From Nectonema munidae (taxonomy: Eukaryota > Nematomorpha > Nectonematoida > Nectonematidae): DNA of 64,000 nt. A program made the translations under genes and the position numbers. Positions 1-12,700 of this stretch are shown one piece after another; the stretch's first letter is position 1; the number at the start of each line of letters is the position of its first letter. The notes under the pieces are model-generated. The model saw only the letters and a list, made by a program, of their open reading frames with translations, did not search any database and was not told where the DNA came from. The stretch spans positions 912,001 to 976,000 of the forward strand of contig JAUIRK010000278.1 in NCBI GenBank assembly GCA_030549495.1. Reading direction: 5' to 3'.

Positions 1-1194
1 GTTGATGAAAAGTAAAAAAATATGTAAAAAGATTAATAGTAATGTATTTATAAAGGAAAATTAAGTTTTCAAGTGTTAATATAAAAAAATATCCTTCAGG
101 ACCAATTGGACAACTGTGTTGCGTGGAAAATAAAATGGTCTCCTTTATTATACCCCATACATAAGGCCCACGTTTTTAAAAATATAATTAATTAATTTTT
201 TTATTTAATTTTTTTTTTGGAATTATAATTTTGTCTCAAAGGGTTAACGCAACTTTAAGAGGGAAAGAAAGAGCAAATTGGAGCTGCCTTGAAAAAATCT
301 TCATTGAAAAAAATGTAAAACGGAGCATGTTGAGCTTCTTCAATTTTCATGATAACTATAATCGCATTCACCCCTCCTCCTTTGCGTAACTGGACGTGAG
401 GCTTATTTTAGTGTTTTTGCTTTTTTCTACAATAACGTTTTATCGTTTATTTCAACCACATACTTTTTGTTTTACATCATTGGGGTTCGATGTAGAAATA
501 AGGACTTATTAAAACTGAGTCAGTGGTGGTTTAAAAGGACTCTTTGCTCCTCTGTGTATATTTTGTTTATAGATTTATACATGCATTCATAGGGAGAAAA
601 AATGTAGAGCCAAGATTAATTGAAAACATGTGGTTAGAATCAAGGCGGAAATCGAAGGGACAGCCCACTGTAACAAACTAATAATAATGTTATTATGTTA
701 ATAACCAACTTATATATTTAATAGATAATGTTATTATTTTAAAGTGTACAGCCTTAAAGAATGTGCCTTCCGCTACATCTATCAACAGATGAAAGGAAAT
801 TCTCTTTCTCGAATAGCCACAATTTTTGTGCTTCTTCCTATTTCACTGATCTTAGAGTACGTTGACTATTCAAACGGGAGAGCCCTTTTTTCTCATTTGG
901 CGAATGACTCTTCATTTTTTGCATAGGGTGTAAGTTATGCACTATGCACTACTCTTTTTTATTTTCAATTTCAATGAATAATAATTTTTGTTATTTTTAA
1001 AATTTTTATTTAAAATTTATTTTTTTCAATTTCAATTTTATATTTAAATAAACTTTTTTATATTTTTGTTAAAGAATATTTTCATAAATTAAATCTTTAA
1101 AGTTTTTCCTTGAATCTTTCAATGGCAATTAAGTTAATACCATGGTACGGAGTCTTTGGGACGATATCCGACTTTGACTCCCATTTAATTCGCT
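1..1194. other. Intergenic, nothing recognised
   Basis: AT-rich DNA. No ORF with recognisable similarity, no structural RNA and no clear repeat apart from homopolymer runs. Confidence 0.5.
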
Positions 1195-1511
1195 CTACCG
1201 CTGTTTTTCAGATTTAAGTATTTCCGTGTATGGGTCTCTAATGTCTATATGTATGTAGCATGTATCTATTTGTACGTATGTATTATGTCTAGCTGTTTTT
1301 CATGTCAGGCGTGTATTAATACAAATAAATAGGAAAGATTATGTCAAGAATGTCAAAAAATGTATATGTATATGTATGTAAGATTGCGCTAACACTAAGC
1401 CTAACGAACCCAAAGCGCCAACTCTAATACCCCTGCATTAGCTTTCCTAAAGTTTACACATTAAGGCCCATTTATAAATTGACTGAGCACTTATGAACTA
1501 TTATACAAATT
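1195..1511 (+). repeat. Dispersed ~310-bp repeat, copy 1
   Basis: Starts near TACCGCTGTTTTTCAG, has an ATGTATGTAG-rich tract in the middle, then GTGTATTAATA, then a segment related to GCGCTAACACTAA, and ends near GCACTTATGAACTATTATAC. Three more copies lie at 43867, 44880 and 56700. It has no ORF and no RNA polymerase III boxes that I can see, so a non-autonomous DNA element is the likeliest class. Confidence 0.7.
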
Positions 1512-1882
1512 AGGGAAAACATTTGAATCGTCAAAATCACCGGTAGGGTGAATTAATTACGAAAACACAAATCCAACTTCAAATATTTAAAACATCAGAC
1601 TCAGAATCCAAACACGTAAAAAATTTATTTATTCGAGGCAACTCTTACTTCCTGTTGTGACTGAAGAGGCGCTGCTACATATGTTAACAAAAAGTATACC
1701 TTACTCTGATTCCCAACTTTTCTTATTTACCTTTGAAACCGCCGAGGGCGCAAACCTACTTAAACACACTGAAAAATAGTATTCTAGAATAAAAAATCTT
1801 AGATGGGAAAAATAAAATGAAGCTTCAGGTAAACGATATAAAGAAAACACGATAATTGTATGTGAATTTATTATATCTAATT

Positions 1883-2519
1883 CAGGGGTGGATTTAGAAA
1901 TTGGAATTAGGGGGCGGGCGGATTTTACTAAACTAGAACTCAAATTTGAAGCATAACAATTTAAGTTTTATCAAATTTTTTAGCCGTTTTTATCTTATTT
2001 TGGGTAATAGTTTAATAAAAAGCGAAAATTCACTTTTTATCATAATATATGTAAAAATTATAAGTTTATTATAAGAAAGTAACTAGATTAAGAACTAAGA
2101 GAGTTAAGGAGCTTCATCCGTTTAGGACACTTTTTAGCATACATATAAATAATGGTGTCAATATCCAATCGAATATCTCTGTGAACAAAAAGAAGAATGA
2201 GAGCATTAAAACGATCCTCATTCATTGAACTGCGAAGTGAATTGATGTGGTAAAACTTGATGTGTTTAAATAATAAATTTACAAAAAAAATTGGATAATA
2301 TAAAAGTAATAAGTGTCACAATTAATTACATTGAAACATAAAAAACTTCTTTGGGCTTCTCAATTTAGAGAAAGATTGCATCTAAAAAAGGAGTTGCGGA
2401 AATCATAATATTTGAGTTTTAAGAAAAGAATTAGATCAAGAAAATTTTTTAAGTAATTGGCGATGCAATTTTAGGGGGGGGGGCGTACGCCGGTTCTGCC
2501 CCCTTTAATCTGTCAGTGT
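1883..2519 (+). mobile_element. 637-bp non-autonomous element, copy A
   Basis: Inverted match to 26537-27172. One end reads GGGGTGGATTTAGAAATTGG. The other reads CTGTCAGTG after a poly-G tract and GCGTACGCCGG. The ends are roughly inverted (ACTGgCGGAT type). TAATT occurs at both flanks and may be part of a target duplication. Confidence 0.65.
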
Positions 2520-4913
2520 AATTAGATCATATTATAATCCAAATTAATAGTTAAATCCGCAAAAATGTTACATCCTCATCTCCAGATTATTTGAATTTCA
2601 ACATCCCAATTTTCAAATATTTTTCTTTTTTTCTATAAACCGCCGTTTTTTGGAATTTTTGAATTTTTACTTTATCCAAAATTTTTATGGTGAGTATTTT
2701 TGATTCTGACGCCCGCATCCGCTAGGATGTCAAATTTGATATCTGAATTCGCGGATGCAAACAACTTCAGAACCGATAATACATCTCTAAAGGAAATGAA
2801 GTTATACTTATAAATTCAAATGACGTTTGAGCTAAGAAAATAGAAAAATAGAAAGTTTAAGCTTTTCGTTTCTTTTATCGATGTGAGCAAATTTTTTTGA
2901 AAAAAGGCCAAATAAAATTTTATTCTTTTCTTTTTCCCAATATTATCATAGATTTAGAGTTTAGTTTATAAAAATTTTAGCTGAGTATTTTTTTTTTAGC
3001 ATATATTCACTTTTATTATCCAATTTAGATTTAGTTAATTAGCAGTTGTAGTCTCTTTTTACTAATAAAAAAGTATAAATGTAGCTATGAGTTATCTCTT
3101 AACCATTAAGAATGGTGGAGGAGAGAGGATGGTAGCCCAGTTGCCCCATCCTCAGTATATAGTGTCGGAACACCCATTTCAACATGAAAAATATCGTAAA
3201 TATGCGTTTATCGGCCAATTCCCTATAGCTAAATTAAAATGATGAGTATATTCATGCATCAAAGCAAAAATGCTCATAAGGAACTCCACTTACAAAACCT
3301 TTGTAAGGGCTTGATAAATTGGGGAACATCGCATAGTCCAAAAGTTTTTTATAAAGACAACTCTTCAATTTTTTCCAGTTTTTGCTAATGGAAATTGTAA
3401 AACGCTGTGAAAAAGAAATTATACAAGCGGAAAAATGATAGAAAGGTTGGCTATGAATTAAAAACATCATTTATAAAAGCCCTCTTTTTATAATTTTTTT
3501 TTTACAATTTTCAGTAAAATAAAATCAAGTTTACAAATAGAAGCGCTTAAAAAAAATTCAATTTATTCTTTTTCAAATAAAAAGGTAAAAGTCGGACTTA
3601 AATTTTGTAGGAAATTTTAACACTATGAAAGCCAACGTTTTTTGGTATCTAAAAAAGTCGGTGTCTTGTATACGACATCAACATAAAAGTTAACGTAGAC
3701 AAAAATAAAATTAATATATAAAGTTTGATATAAGAACATAATTTTACTTTAAAAAACAGTATTTTGTGTATTATAAGCAACACAAATCTAAAGAGCTATA
3801 TATTCCTTTTTCATAATTTACTCAGAGGCTCTATGAAACGCCTGACAAGCACCGAGGTAAGCATTGATATATCTTAATTAACAAATTTTTATTGAATTTA
3901 GCGTAAAAGCTCAAAAATATTTAATGTCTGAAAACACGCACCTTCAAAATATTTGAAAAAGGTTAGGTCAGGTTTAAAAGTTTTTTCTTTTGACGAATCC
4001 TTCAAATTATTTGTTGCTATATGGGAAATCCATCGTCATTGTGAGAAAATGTGATAGTTTATCTGTTTACCATTAAATTTTGCTAATCTACGTAGGCATA
4101 TTTCTCACCAAAGCTAGGAATATTGTCATGAATTGAGATTGCTACAGAAATATTTGGAGCTAGGAGCTTCTTCAACTACTCATGCGCAATTCTGAGAAGA
4201 TAGATTTATTTTTTTTTAAAGATTGTTAGCCATCCATTGGCACACTATGAAGAGTGAATGAATTTTAGAGCTAGTGCATTAAGAGTTTTAGCACGTGTTG
4301 GCTTGGAAATTCGTATGATTTGAAGTATATTGGAAAATTTTGGGCTGTGATTTATAATCCTAATACAAATTTTGGCAGACCTTTATAGCAGCTTAAGTAT
4401 GTCGCCAAGAGTGTCTACCATTGTCAAAATATAAATCAAAAAATTGTTTATATTTTTCTTTAAATTAAATTGAATCATCTTAATTAAAATTTTGTTTCTG
4501 CATTTTTCATTAAAAAAATTTCAAAATTATCAGCGCCAACTATTTCTTTTGTTATGTGCAAAACTAAAATGTCAAAAATCAATTACACTTGCGTAGATGA
4601 AATAATTTTACATTGATTTGTTTGCAACGATTTTGAATCCGTTGTTTCATTCAACATTTTTTTACCTTAGCGGATTCCTTTAATTTTATTAAGTCCTCAA
4701 TAAACTCCATATAGTATATACCATTTTCTTATATTTTTTACCACGAGGTTTGAAATTGAAAAAAAAGAATTAGATTCAAAACAAAAAATTTCAACCTTTT
4801 TTTTTTAATTTTTTTTTTGTTCTTATAACATTAAATACTAGTTTGAGATAAATAAAGTTTGAGAAACTTCTTCTGGATATCTAATTAAAATGTTTCCATT
4901 AAAAAATCCAATC
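2520..4913. other. Intergenic, nothing recognised
   Basis: AT-rich with short low-complexity runs. The only ORFs, up to about 72 codons, resemble nothing and lie in no splice context. Confidence 0.5.
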
Positions 4914-4917
4914 TTAA

Positions 4918-5023
4918 CCCATTTACGACCAATGTTCCCAAAGGGAACGCAGACGAATTCCTACTTTAAATGGAATTAAATAGGAATTACTAAAGTCTTC
5001 TGCTTTGCTTGGTCTTAAATGGG
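4918..5023. mobile_element. 106-bp piggyBac-type MITE flanked by TTAA
   Basis: Inverted termini CCCATTTACGACCAA and, on the other strand, CCCATTTAAGACCAA are flanked on both sides by TTAA (4914-4917 and 5024-5027). TTAA duplication with CCC-beginning termini is the hallmark of piggyBac-superfamily elements. There is no coding capacity. A twin lies at 50776. Confidence 0.85.
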
Positions 5024-5027
5024 TTAA

Positions 5028-6376
5028 ACACATCAGTTTGCTATGTTTAAATTTCTAATCCATCCTCTCATTAACTTTTGAGAAGTTTTGAGTTGAAGAG
5101 CTGGAAAGAATCTAGGTATAGATGCGCGCTTTAAACATTGAAAATGTGGAGCTTTCAATTTGAACATTTGGATTTTACTGCATACAGAATCATTGGAAGA
5201 AAAATGATCGTTTAATTGTGTCCTTCTCAACCTTCGACAAATCACCCAATTTTGGGGCAAAATGGAATTCAGGCGGTCAATTAGAAAATCTTTCGGCATT
5301 GTATATGAATAAACAAATGTTCTAATATTTTCGCAAAAACCTACTTTTTACACAAGAATTCAATAAAGTCAGAATTTCAATGAAAATAAATTCTTTTCTA
5401 ATCATAAATCTCAGCCGAGATATCACTTATTGTTTAGAATTGAGGATTTGTTTTAGCTCACTAAATAGAAGAATGGGTGATGAATCTGATCTGTGGAAGA
5501 AAAGATTTATGGAGGCCTTATTGAATTTAAATGCAATTATGAATTCAAAATTTATGATAAACCGCGATTTTAAATTTTTTAAGAATCTCAGTGCTCGATT
5601 TAGAAAAGAAGATGGAGAAGGCCGTGGCTTAAATTTGAGACTATGAAGTTGAAGAAATTTTTGTTCTATTAGGAAATTGGAATCAATAGAACAAAAACTT
5701 GTAGTAGTTGTCAGGCATAGACAGGAGAATAAGAGATACACATGGTGTTTAAAGTTTCTCAAAAATGCAAAAGTATTTTAGACTGGTTTTTCCTGTGTTA
5801 TTTTGCTGATATAAGTTGAAATCTGTTCCAATTTCTTAGATATGCTGAATCTAAATATGTTTGTTGTTTTAATAAAATTTTTTGATTTTTTTCAGCATTT
5901 ACTCTGGATTTTGCTTAAATTCGAACCCTGGACGATGTGAATTGCACCTCGATTCTTAAAATGTAATTTTTCTGGACATTTTTAAAATGTGAATTCAGTT
6001 CTTTCTAAATGAAAGTAGCATAATGAAAAATTGTTAGGCTACAATTTTTAAAAAAAAAAGTAAATAATTTGCATATTAAATTCTCAATCCTTTGATTTTA
6101 ATGTTCTCTGAGTGCGATGCTCATGTTTACTTTGTAATATTTGCAAAAAATTTTAACTAGTTTGTAAAAAATATAAATTACTGATGCAACAAGATAATTC
6201 TCTTTGCTTTTATAGCATTTGTGTGAAAGAATTTGATGTAAAGAACATTTATGAAAATAAATAAAGTCGCCATTGTCACTGTTGTCTTTTTAGTTCAATT
6301 TCAATTCCTCCTATTTTTCTCTCCACTTATTGATTGCGATCAATAATAAATGATGATCAGCTAAAAGTTAAGATGA
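5028..6376. other. Intergenic, two unassigned ORFs
   Basis: Holds an 88-codon minus ORF (5033-5299) and an 88-codon plus ORF (5380-5646) of fair amino-acid complexity but no family I recognise. There is no convincing splice context. They could be decayed transposon coding or chance. Confidence 0.35.
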
Positions 6377-6382
6377 TTTATT
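6377..6382 (-). terminator. Candidate polyadenylation signal of TMEM26
   Basis: AATAAA on the minus strand, about 63 bp downstream of the TMEM26 stop. In DNA this AT-rich the hexamer is common, so position alone supports it. Confidence 0.45.
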
Positions 6383-6444
6383 CATTCAACAACCTTCACT
6401 GTAAAAACGCGTGAAAAGCATACAAGGTTTTAGACAAGCTCTTT

Positions 6445-6777
6445 TTAGACTTCCAACTCAATGCTTTTTGGTTTGGGAATTTTAACTCTTCTCTTGTCTT
6501 CTTTGAAAGCGTGCAAACTAAGCATTCTATCTTTCGAATTTTTGAGGAGTAGCGATTTGTTATCCTTGAAGTACTTCTTCACCAGCGCTTGGATGCGAAA
6601 GAACTCCAGCACCACAACCAAGAAGTTTTTTGCTGTGAAAAAGAACATCATGATGCTTCGAATCTTGTACTTGCTGATCAGGTACAGTCTGATGGTGAGG
6701 AATGGAGCATCTTGGAAAAATATCGAAGAGAATAGCGAGAAAAATTCTGTTAGGTACTGTTTTTTGTTCATGAAAAG
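6445..6777 (-). CDS. TMEM26: TMEM26 exon 3 (terminal coding exon)
   Basis: Starts after a TTTTTTTAG acceptor and encodes the last two family motifs, QDAPFLTIRL and FFTAKNFLVVVLEF. A basic, charged tail ends at the stop at 6445-6447. The tail is shorter than the human one, as is common for distant homologues. Confidence 0.9.
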   Translation of the reverse strand, partial: LFMNKKQYLTEFFSLFSSIFFQDAPFLTIRLYLISKYKIRSIMMFFFTAKNFLVVVLEFFRIQALVKKYFKDNKSLLLKNSKDRMLSLHAFKEDKRRVKIPKPKSIELEV

Positions 6778-9700
6778 CTAAAAAAAAGAATTTAAAAATT
6801 TTCAAGAGTTATTGGCCTTTTGCATTAATGCCTATAGAAGAATAAAGTAAAATGGCTTTCCATAAACTTTTTTTCTAATTTAAGATTTGCTATTTATTAG
6901 GCTCATATAGCATGATGTTAAATCCAATCGAAATCATTTGGGCTATTATAAAAAATGTAGAGCAGCTGAAACAATAGATTTATTTTTAAATTGAAAAAGA
7001 AAAGTTCCATCTTTCTAAGATATAAATTTAGACTTGGAGTTATTGGAAGGGTAAGCTCTAATAACTCAAACAAATTTATAGCCAAAATAAGGATTCCCCC
7101 AAAAAATTTTAATAAATTTCAGCTATTTTTTAGCTAAAAAGAAGTTTTTGTAATCTATACCTTGATTAAAATAAATGTATTAAAATGCATTTTATTTTTT
7201 GAATCAACTAATTCCTGAAATATTGTAGATATTAACACAAAATAATCTTTGAATATTCTTAGTACCAATTTGAACTTGTTTGGTGCAATTTGAATTTGCT
7301 TACTTCAAATTTAAAGCTGAAACCTTGTATATTCTCTAGACCAGCGTTTCTCAAGCTTTTTACCTTCGCGGAACCCCTGGAATATGATAAATCTTACAAG
7401 GAACCCTACTCAAAAATATTTTCGTAAATTTTTAACACAGTAAAAGAAATGTAATTAGATTAAAGACAAAAAAGGATTCTCAATTAATCTAATGAAAAAA
7501 GGCCTTAAAAGTTTGCTTCAATTTTGTCATTCTTAAAATATAAGATAATTAAAACGTAAACTTTGGTGAAAAAAATATATAATTAATACTATTTTGAGAA
7601 AACTTCTCTATCATATTTATTAGTAGTGCTAGATAAGATTCCGACTACTTTAAAGTTTTCATTAAAAGCATGAAAACTTAGACGTAAAAAATACCTTACT
7701 ATTTCTCGCGGAATCCTCAAGGAGTTTTTGCGTAACATCGGTGGAGGGAACGCTGATAGATAATAATTCAATTAAAAAACTTTCAATTTTTTAAATAAAA
7801 GATTAATTAAACATGGTTTTGAAATGATACTGACTAATAGAGTAAACAAATATTTATTTAAATAGAACAATAAACCAATTATCTAATCAAACTAGCTAAG
7901 AAACCGACAAAGTATTTTTATTTGTTCTAAATATATTGACTAATTAACTATCAAACGAAACATGTAAATTATTCATATTATGAATTGTTTATAAATCTGA
8001 TTTCATTTATAATAGTAACAATAGTAAATAATTTGTAATAGTTTAGAGAGTCGCGCTTTATAACAAAGTACAACAGCTTATCTCAGTTTATCTCGTGGAA
8101 CCCCTAGCGACACTCTTCGGAACCCTAGGATTCTGCGGAACCCCGGTTTGGAAGGGCTGATCTAGAGTCTAGAGTATATGTCGTATTACACAAGGAATAC
8201 TAACTGTCATCTTACGGATCGGAAGTACGACTTTTCTTTCAGAAAATGATGATTGATGAACTATAGCTTGATATTCTTAAAATAGGAAGGTTTAGGCTAA
8301 GGATTGTTCGATCGCCCCATTCATTACATTGGAAAGAATTGGGAAGTGAGGGCTTCTTTTAAAATCAAATTTCCTTAGAACTTAATCTTTGCTAGCGCTG
8401 GCATAGATTAACTTTTTATCCCTATTCTTCTATATTTTTCATTACTTTTGGAATGGCCGAATTCAATCTTAATACTCACCTTGTTTGCATATAAAAGGTA
8501 TACTTTCTCTTTATTAGGTAAAGATACCGCGGGGTGTTTTCATCGAGAAGGCACAATTGCGTCGCTTGTATCGAACATGAGGAAAGGAGGCCTGATGGGG
8601 GATCGAACCCAAGACCTTGAGTTATCGAATCCAGCATCTAACCAACCTTACTCACGCCCGCGTAAGATTATTAATCTCTTCCATGGTATTTCAGCGCTTT
8701 TTAAAAAGCTGCTCATTTTTGGTTATCACGAGTGCATGCTGTTGCCTATCTACTTTTCGTTTACTCCTCGCCCCTTCTGATATTTTGCATTTTTAATGTT
8801 TCTAATACTTTAACAGACAAAAAGTTTTTGAAAAAAGTGCAAATTTAGTGAAACTGTTGATTCATTATTAATTTTTCTTTGAGTGAATTTGTGAGCGTTG
8901 TGATTTGAGTTTCAATAATTTGAGAACTTTTGATCATGGTTGAATACTTTTCCTTAACTTGCCAAATCTCCATGTCTCGTCTTGTATCTAAATAGGAGTG
9001 CTTAGAAAGGTAAAATATTATCAGTTGCCAGCTGTTATTTGAACATTAAAAACGCATGTTTAGTCTAATATTAGCTTTTATTGTGATAAATCAAATGAAT
9101 CAAAAAACGTTACCGTTCGTTTGTTAGCCTATATTTTAGTTTTGATTTACTTCTATAGAATGCACATCTCATTATGCGTCAAACTAAATGCAATTTTGTA
9201 GTAAACTTGAGTTTTGCTTGAACTATAAAATATAGCATTGCATTTCAGCGATTTTGTACCTTCCATCCCATACTATAAAAATGCGAACCAGGAGGAAGTT
9301 TTTACTTAAAGTTACATCCTCGTATTTGTTTGAGCAGGATTATCAAGAACCAAAATAATCTACAATAGAGTAACGCTATACAATGCAGGATCGATTATAC
9401 AACAAAATAAGCATTACGTATGGCGACAGGCCAAACATCAAACACGAACATATAACACCTAAACACAGAAACATTTATACTCGCCATCAAAGAAGACAGC
9501 AATTTGTATACCACAAACCTAAGAGCAAAATCCGGCAAGAAAAGATGGCTTTCACTACCTTATGAAATTTTGGTCTATTTTTAGGGTGTTAATCGGATGC
9601 GTTATATTAAATAGTGTTATAAGAAAACCACCTTATTACAAAGTACAGGCAAATAATAATAGATTAAAGCAATACAAAAATGACATCAAACTTTTTATAT

Positions 9701-12700
9701 AGAATTTTATTGGTTGATTAAATGTCATTCATTTATTGCTAGTGCATGTCAGTAAGAATTGTAAAGAAAGAGAGAGAAAGAGAGAGCTTACCAATTCCTT
9801 TATTCCCGTCGTTTTGGCGCCCCGACCTCCCGATTTGGGCTTCACAAAGATGAGGACGTATTGGAAGAGGCTGAGAAACCAAATACTCGTGATTGCCAAG
9901 AAGTTGCCGATTCCTCCGATGAATTTGATGTTTTCAAAGACATCGCAGAATTCAATGATGTCAGCCGCTGTTCCCACGTAGATCAAGAGGTACTGAGACT
10001 TTTCGTCGAGAGAAATCACTTCATTGCTTTGAACCCACCTTCCAAATATCAAGTTGAAGAGGAGTATCTGTTCCAAACTCATCACCCAGTTTTCTTTGTG
10101 GATGAAGTCGCCTGTCATGGCGTTGAGCTTTGCGTTCAAGATTTTGTACGAACTCTTGTTTTCCCTGCTCTCTTCGGGAATATCCGCGAAGATGTTTTCG
10201 TAATAGTAGCAGTCGTACTGCAGAACCCATAATGGAGGAATTATCGCCACGAGGTACATCATTGTTCCCAGCGACAGACTAAAGAGCAAATAATTTTATC
10301 TTTACTTTGGCTAGCGCCTCACAAAGAAAAATAATTGGTGAGAAATCTTTACCAAGCGAGTGCAAATGTTGAATGAAGTCAAATTGAGCAAATTCATTTT
10401 GATCCACGTAGAAATTGAAAAGGTGAGTAAAAATTGCTTATTTAATTAGCTTGTTAGTTAGCTTTAAAATAGAAAAATTGCCATTTCTTTTCCATTCCAA
10501 TGCTTTTATCTTGCGATAAAATGAACACATTTATTTTAGAAAGAACAATTGAAAAATTATTGTTGTATGCGAATTCTCTAATAAAATCCGCATTATCTGT
10601 GTCAAGTGTTTTGAGCTTGCTTAGTTACAGCTGGTCAGAAAGTTAGATAATAGTTCATTCAATTGCAAAACATTCTATAATGCATACTTTGCTTATAATT
10701 AACCATTTCAAAATTCACTCTTAATGATTCCACAATTTTATAGATAGACATCTGTGATTAATTTATCGACGATCTAATCAACACATAAATGTCTTTTATT
10801 GGGATCTCCGATTGAAGCTCTAAATACAAAATGTCGAATCGTAAAAATCCATCAACGACAGAAGATCAATTTGATATTTTTGTGTTTCATTTTGATTTTT
10901 GTGGGCAGGCTTTATACGAGTATACAGCGAAAAGTGGTCGTAATTATATTGCTAACATTCTAAACACAGATCCTTCGTTAAAACTTTGCCAATGTGGCAA
11001 AAAGAATAAAAAGATTTTTTATATAAAAAAAAGTAATAAATATTTGTTTTGTTATAAAAGTGAAGAAGCATGAAAAGAAATTAAGGTTTAATATTGAAAT
11101 TTGATATTCATATCCTTCATGTCGTTAGATGCTTTATATGAACGAGACTTAACCTAATTAAATTAAATAAAGATATACATGACAATAATGGTATACCGAT
11201 AATATATCATTTTTATTTCTATTTTGTTCTTTTGCAATTCTAATTTGTCTTTTTGAAATTATAGTTTGTCCTTTTGCAATTGTAATCACATGTGTTTTTT
11301 GAAATAATATTTAGTCAATTGAAAAGATATGGTTAATAATTAAAGTGAACGATTTTTTAATTAAAAAATTAAACAAAAATTATTGAATAATAATTAAATG
11401 ATTTAATTGCTAATTTGTTTTTAAAATATAATATGAAAATAATTTTAAAATATCAAAAAGAGTAACATAACAAAATCAAAAAATTGAATTCAGATAGAAT
11501 TGCAAAATGAGAAAATTGAATTAAAATTATAGATATACCAGCAAAAGAGTATAATAAGAAGGATTGATATGAGTATCTAGCTTTGTATGTTCCTGAAGCG
11601 CTGATCTATTTCTGCAAAAGTTGTCTGATGTAGCATAATGGTCACCACCCTAGTCCACTGCTCAAATTTTTGGAAAGGCAAGCAACATTTTATCACAATT
11701 TCAAAAGACTCTGAAGATATTTATTTATCATATTGTTATTATTATTATTATAAAAAAATATTGGATTCATCTTCTTCCATAGAGGTGTACGTGAAGATAT
11801 TTTTGAATGAGTCTTTTTTTTTTAAATAAATATTCCAATTTTCTTTTTTAGTTCTTTTCTGTATTTCTTAATTTTATTCTCGTGAATAAAGTTCATGTCC
11901 ATAAAGAAAAAGGAGAGGTTATACGATTTTGGCCATTTTAGTACAAGAGAAAGGTTAAGGAGGAATTGATTAAGACTAACATTTTTAAGAAGTCCTCTGT
12001 AAAATGTCCTTAAGCGTATGTCTGAGAGCAATTTTACAAAATTTAAGAAATACTTCTGCATCTCTTCGATTTTGAGAACACTTTTGTTGAATTAGAATTT
12101 TTATATCTTTTATTGCTTCACAAATTCAAATTCCAAATATAAAATAATGGGGATATTATATCATGGCCTAAGCTTATTTATTGCAAATATGCATTTTTTA
12201 ATTAATCAAATATTCAACTAATTAAAATAAAATTTACTTAGATTATTTTGCATAAAGTTAATCAACTAATTAGAGCTACTCAAATGTTTTAATAATAGCA
12301 ACAAACTAAATAATTAACTGAGTAAGTAATCAACACTTTATGAAATTTATATTTAACTTTCAGATTTTTTTTAATATTCAATAAAATTCTTATTATCTTT
12401 GATTAATTTTAAAAATGATAAATTTTATAATGTATGAAAAACAAGAGAAGGAGATTTGGACAATTTTTTTTACTTCTTATAGGATATCAAGTCACTCTCA
12501 AAATATTCAATCATATTATTATGAATTATTGAAAGATCATGCTCCCAATGTGAAGACGAGAATATCTTTGAAGCAGTCATTTGGAGAATATAATTAAAAT
12601 TTTGCAAGTGAAACTCCTTGTTTCACTTCTTTTTTATTTTATTTTTTATAAAAAATCTCTTTGTTTTAATTTTTAAATATTATTAATTAGGAATGTTTGA

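Noticed and set aside
6461-6781. 106-codon plus-strand ORF over TMEM26 exon 3
   Set aside because: Antisense shadow of the conserved minus-strand exon; no similarity of its own.
8599-8661. A functional tRNA gene
   Set aside because: No cloverleaf could be closed, and the same head plus a shared non-tRNA tail occurs at 55.6 kb, so it is a SINE.
9736-10232. Two plus-strand ORFs (81 and 123 codons) over TMEM26 exon 2
   Set aside because: Antisense shadows of an exon with strong family motifs on the other strand.
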